Part shown: in pieces, positions 61,820-64,000 of the stretch
How positions within the stretch are numbered: the first letter of the stretch is position 1
How the letters are laid out: the number at the start of each line of letters is the position of its first letter
NCBI GenBank assembly: GCA_051294375.1
Contig: JBJCIZ010000028.1
Span: forward strand, 1,032,100-1,096,099
Direction of reading: 5' to 3'
Source of the DNA: Paraspadella gotoi
Taxonomy: Eukaryota; Chaetognatha
DNA length: 64,000 nt
The notes under the pieces: generated by a model
Databases searched by the model: none
What the model was told of the DNA's origin: nothing
The model's input: only the letters and a program-made list of their open reading frames with translations
Position numbers and translations under genes: made by a program

Positions 61820-62000
61820 ACAAAAAAAAAATTTATTCACTTATTCACAATGTAGAAGACGATGCCGCGAGCAGTTCACCATCTGTTGCACACAAGGACA
61901 TTTTCTTTTTTTTTACTTTTTTTTCGCTTTTCTTTCTCTCTCTCTCTCTTTGATTATTTTTTTTCTTCTAAAAACTTTTATTATCGCCATTTATTCCGAT
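61470..62000. repeat. Two copies of a CTCTGCAGCG...(CT)n...TTTTATTATCGCC block
   Basis: Blocks at 61479-61590 and 61762-62000 share CTCTGCAGCG, a CT tract, and CTAAAAACTTTTATTATCGCC. They form a direct repeat pair around a GC-richer segment (61610-61760). Confidence 0.65.
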
Positions 62001-62045
62001 TTATTATACAAAATCTCTTATTTACATCCGAGATTTTCGTAGATT

Positions 62046-62092
<47 letters not shown>

Positions 62093-62370
62093 ACTCATAC
62101 ACGCATTTGTTTGTTTTATTTACGATGAATGACTATAATCGCATCAATGAATGACTATCATCGCATCAATGAATGACTATCATCGTATCAATGAATGATT
62201 ATCATCACATCAATGAATGACTATCGCATCAATATTGGTTATCATCGCATCAATATTTGGTTATCATCGCCTCAATAATCAATTACTATTACATCAATCA
62301 ATTACTATTACATCAATCATTTACTATTGCATAAATAATTCGTTATCGCATCAATCATTCGTTTTTTTTC
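62000..62370 (+). repeat. GGTTATCATCGCATCAAT minisatellite, copy 2 (inverted relative to 48955)
   Basis: It includes the shared flank GATTTTCG.AGATTTATTC, a CT tract (62050-62090), ACACGCATTTGTTTG and about twelve 20-24 bp units. It is the reverse complement of 48955-49330, 13 kb away. Confidence 0.8.
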
Positions 62371-64000
62371 CCGAATTTTTTCATTAATTTTCTTTGATAA
62401 TTTTCTGGTGAGATAACTACTCATTTAAGATCTTTTTCTCAATTATTGTTTAAAATGCTTTGATAAATAAAACTCTATAATAATTTTTTTTAATTAATAG
62501 TGTGGAGCTAAAAATGGCGCTACGCCATGCCACGTTTGATCTCCTCTCCTCCCTTTCCTCCGCCTTTTAATTTCTACAATCTCCGTCGATTTTTTTTCGG
62601 TTTAAATTCTTGCAACTTGAAAAAATCATGAATAGCGTGAAAAAGTGTTAAATGGTGGATAAAAAAATTTAATGTCGTCCCATTACCCAATCACTTAATC
62701 AATTTCTCTCAAAATTTCATTAAATGTTGCGATAAAATGTATCTGTATTTTCATGTTAAAACTTTGAAAAAATATTTTGTCAAAATAAAGATATTTAATT
62801 AAACAATAAATGAAAATATGAGACAAATCTACTAAACAATGGAATATACCAAAGTCTAGAAAACATATATAGATTCTTAACATAATAGGGAAGAGATTAC
62901 ACCAATTTTATACTCATAGATCAATTTTATATGATGATATACAGTAAAATAACTTTTGTAAAAAAAATTATCGATGTATTATTGGCCGGGACATCAGGGG
63001 ACTCATTTTCAAGGTTTTAAAGATGGTGATAAAGGTTAAGCAAAGGTTTCAGCATCATATGTTACCTTAGGGTTTTACTCCGAAATTTTTTTTCTTGATA
63101 CTGTGGTACAAACAAATATAAACTTTAAAAATAATACTAGATAATTGTAATTTAAAATAGTATTTTTTTGCATAACAGTTAGAATTATGTTTGTGTATTT
63201 TGTTTTCCAAAGATCAAGTCTTATCTTTCAATATGTTTTATACAGTAATTTTTTTAAAATGTCTTCTTTTTTGTTTTGAATTCCCTATGTTTTTTCGGGA
63301 AATAGAAAAATAAATATCTCACCAAACACTTCCGGTTCCTATCTTCTGCTCTCTTATCTTTTCTCTTTGATATTCTATCATAATTATAGTATTTTTATAA
63401 CTTATATTCATTAGAATTCTATATTTTCCTGGTTTCGTTTATTTAATTACTTCTTATGAGGCCCGGATCGCGCCTAATCAAAATTGCCGATCTAAAGCTT
63501 AAAACTACGCGTAGTACAAATCCTTGTTGGATCAAAATGAGTAAAATTTTAAGCGAAAGTTGATCGGTTTGAAGTGCGATTTTCGCGATCGCTTTTTTGT
63601 CATAACTTTTGAACGGATTATCCGATTTTGATAAAATTTTGCATGCAGATAATATTCAAAATTTTCTATCGAACGGTGCCCAATTCATTGTATAATACTT
63701 AATGGTTTAGAAACGATGCACACCCCCACTCCAAAGATCATTTTTTAGCCCAATTCCGTTTTCAGACTTTAAAAGTATTGTTGTATTCTACTGCCTGAAC
63801 CAATTAATTTTTTTTTACTAATCTATATCTTTTTAAAAAAGCTATAATTTTAATAAATATTTTTTTAAAATTAAAAAAAGTAATAGTGGTTGTACCAATT
63901 TCATAATGAAAATGAATAAAAAAATAAGTAATATGAATTTGTTAACATGGGAAAGCCATGTTAATATTGTTATATAAATTAGCTTTTTCTAATATTTTTT
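62371..64000. other. Unassigned AT-rich DNA to the window end
   Basis: No exon, RNA gene or clear repeat found. This should be intronic if the galactosyltransferase gene continues beyond the window. Confidence 0.4.

Overview
This is metazoan genomic DNA, probably from an invertebrate. Every recognised gene is split by GT-AG introns, mostly 70-500 bp, and exons are GC-rich in an AT-rich background full of (CT)n/(GA)n microsatellites, SINEs, fold-back elements and a DIRS-type retrotransposon. The phylum cannot be fixed from the sequence. All recognised genes are on the + strand.

The first 33 kb is gene-dense. In order it holds the 3' part of a TRAF7-type E3 ligase gene (coiled coil plus WD40 repeats, 1-3388); a complete ethanolamine kinase gene (3756-6092); a complete ERH gene (6665-7258); three tandem retinol-dehydrogenase-like SDR genes, here called RDH-A (8221-), RDH-C (13185-15069) and RDH-D (15535-17816); and a 13-exon lysosomal glucosylceramidase gene (18722-32903). 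About 2 kb between RDH-A and RDH-C occurs twice on either side of a 25-N gap and looks like an unmerged contig overlap. The glucosylceramidase introns hold a 5.4 kb DIRS-like element with inverted terminal repeats, an inverted-repeat element and a 0.7 kb pyrimidine tract.

From 33 kb on, coding sequence is sparse. A beta-1,4-galactosyltransferase-like gene starts at about 44921. Its first five coding exons are in the window and the fourth and fifth are separated by an 8.8 kb intron; the rest lies beyond the right edge. The remainder is repeats: a TA-flanked MITE, tRNA-derived SINEs, minisatellites (one an 0.8 kb head-to-head palindrome), a recent 1.2 kb direct repeat, and at least six copies of a hammerhead-ribozyme-like motif, of the kind known from Penelope-like elements and retrozymes.

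The genes do not form one pathway. Glucosylceramidase, ethanolamine kinase and the SDRs are lipid enzymes, and the galactosyltransferase is a Golgi enzyme. The best leads are the hammerhead-like repeat family, the SDR cluster in which no paralog keeps the full Ser-Tyr-Lys triad, the palindromic minisatellite, the internal end-to-end junction of the DIRS element, and a recurrent octamer-type motif in introns of five neighbouring genes. Single-base indels in several exons (RDH-A, RDH-D, glucosylceramidase) look more like local consensus error than pseudogenes, and the duplicated RDH segment supports this directly.
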